Shown here: positions 5,335 to 5,378 of the stretch, piece by piece | How positions within the stretch are numbered: the stretch's first letter is position 1 | Layout of the letters: every line of letters begins with the position of its first letter | DNA from: Nitrososphaeraceae archaeon | Lineage (GTDB): Archaea > Thermoproteota > Nitrososphaeria > Nitrososphaerales > Nitrososphaeraceae | Direction: 5' to 3' | Length of the DNA stretch: 5,378 bases | Assembly: GCA_030038695.1 (NCBI GenBank) | Contig: JASHSN010000173.1 | Span: 1-5,378 of the forward strand | Position numbers and translations under genes: made by a program | Notes under the pieces: generated by a model | The model's database searches: none | Seen by the model: the letters and a program-made list of their open reading frames with translations, nothing else | Told to the model about the DNA's origin: nothing

Positions 5335-5378
5335 TCAGTATTTAGCTTTTGTAGCATAATCCTCTACTGCAGATTACA

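Larger units (their letters stand above)
5168..5378. other. Repeat-rich end of the window without a confident gene
   Basis: Besides the palindrome and inverted repeats listed separately, the only coding hint is a 29-codon minus-strand frame (ATG 5277-5275 to TAG 5190-5188). Its product starts MIIQMYNDPVIELKIEE and reads like a protein end, with the same frame continuing upstream past a TAG. It overlaps one repeat copy and could be a fragment of a broken gene. It is too short to name. Confidence 0.35.

Noticed and set aside
1..5378. Casposon or virus-like element with its own polymerase
   Set aside because: The polymerase shows PolB2 motifs, not protein-primed type, and there is no Cas1, integrase, terminal inverted repeat pair around it or capsid gene.

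Overview
The window looks like a piece of an archaeal chromosome, most likely an ammonia-oxidising thaumarchaeon of the Nitrososphaerales type (Nitrososphaera or Nitrosocosmicus-like). This is inferred from several things. The confident genes are AT-rich and all on the + strand. TATA-like boxes lie about 25 nt before start codons, with no Shine-Dalgarno sequence, as expected for leaderless mRNAs. Two ends of secreted proteins are of the kind common in these archaea. The largest gene is an archaeal PolB2-type family B DNA polymerase. The lineage is an inference; no rRNA or other marker gene is present.

Layout. Bases 1-177 are the end of a secreted Ig-like protein. Bases 178-1052 hold no confident gene, but carry weak small ORFs on the minus strand and a possible decayed reading frame on the plus strand. 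A 219-residue secreted protein of unknown function follows (1053-1712), then an 84-residue (or 60-residue) zinc-ribbon protein (1880-2134). Next is a 762-residue PolB2-type polymerase (2315-4603). After it, a spacer leads into a clearly GC-rich remnant of a CAP/SCP-domain protein (about 4871-5167) with an in-frame TAG and a lost 3' end. The last 210 bases hold an 18-base TAGC palindrome and two inverted copies of a 17-base, nearly palindromic motif.

The genes do not form an obvious pathway. Spacers of 165-180 nt, each with its own TATA-like signal, suggest separate transcription. The polymerase is the best-supported and most informative gene. Its proofreading active site has been replaced (Exo I Asp/Glu are His/Lys), and motif B and the first Asp of motif C have diverged. 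However, the two Asp residues that carry the catalytic metals in family B enzymes (motif A D374, motif C D516) are still present. This fits a translesion or accessory polymerase better than a wholly dead one. The zinc-ribbon gene just upstream could be functionally linked, but nothing in the sequence proves it.

Confident coding covers only about 63% of the window, and at least one gene (CAP) is visibly decaying, so this looks like a low-density accessory stretch. I see no CRISPR array, tRNA, rRNA, transposase or known defence cassette.
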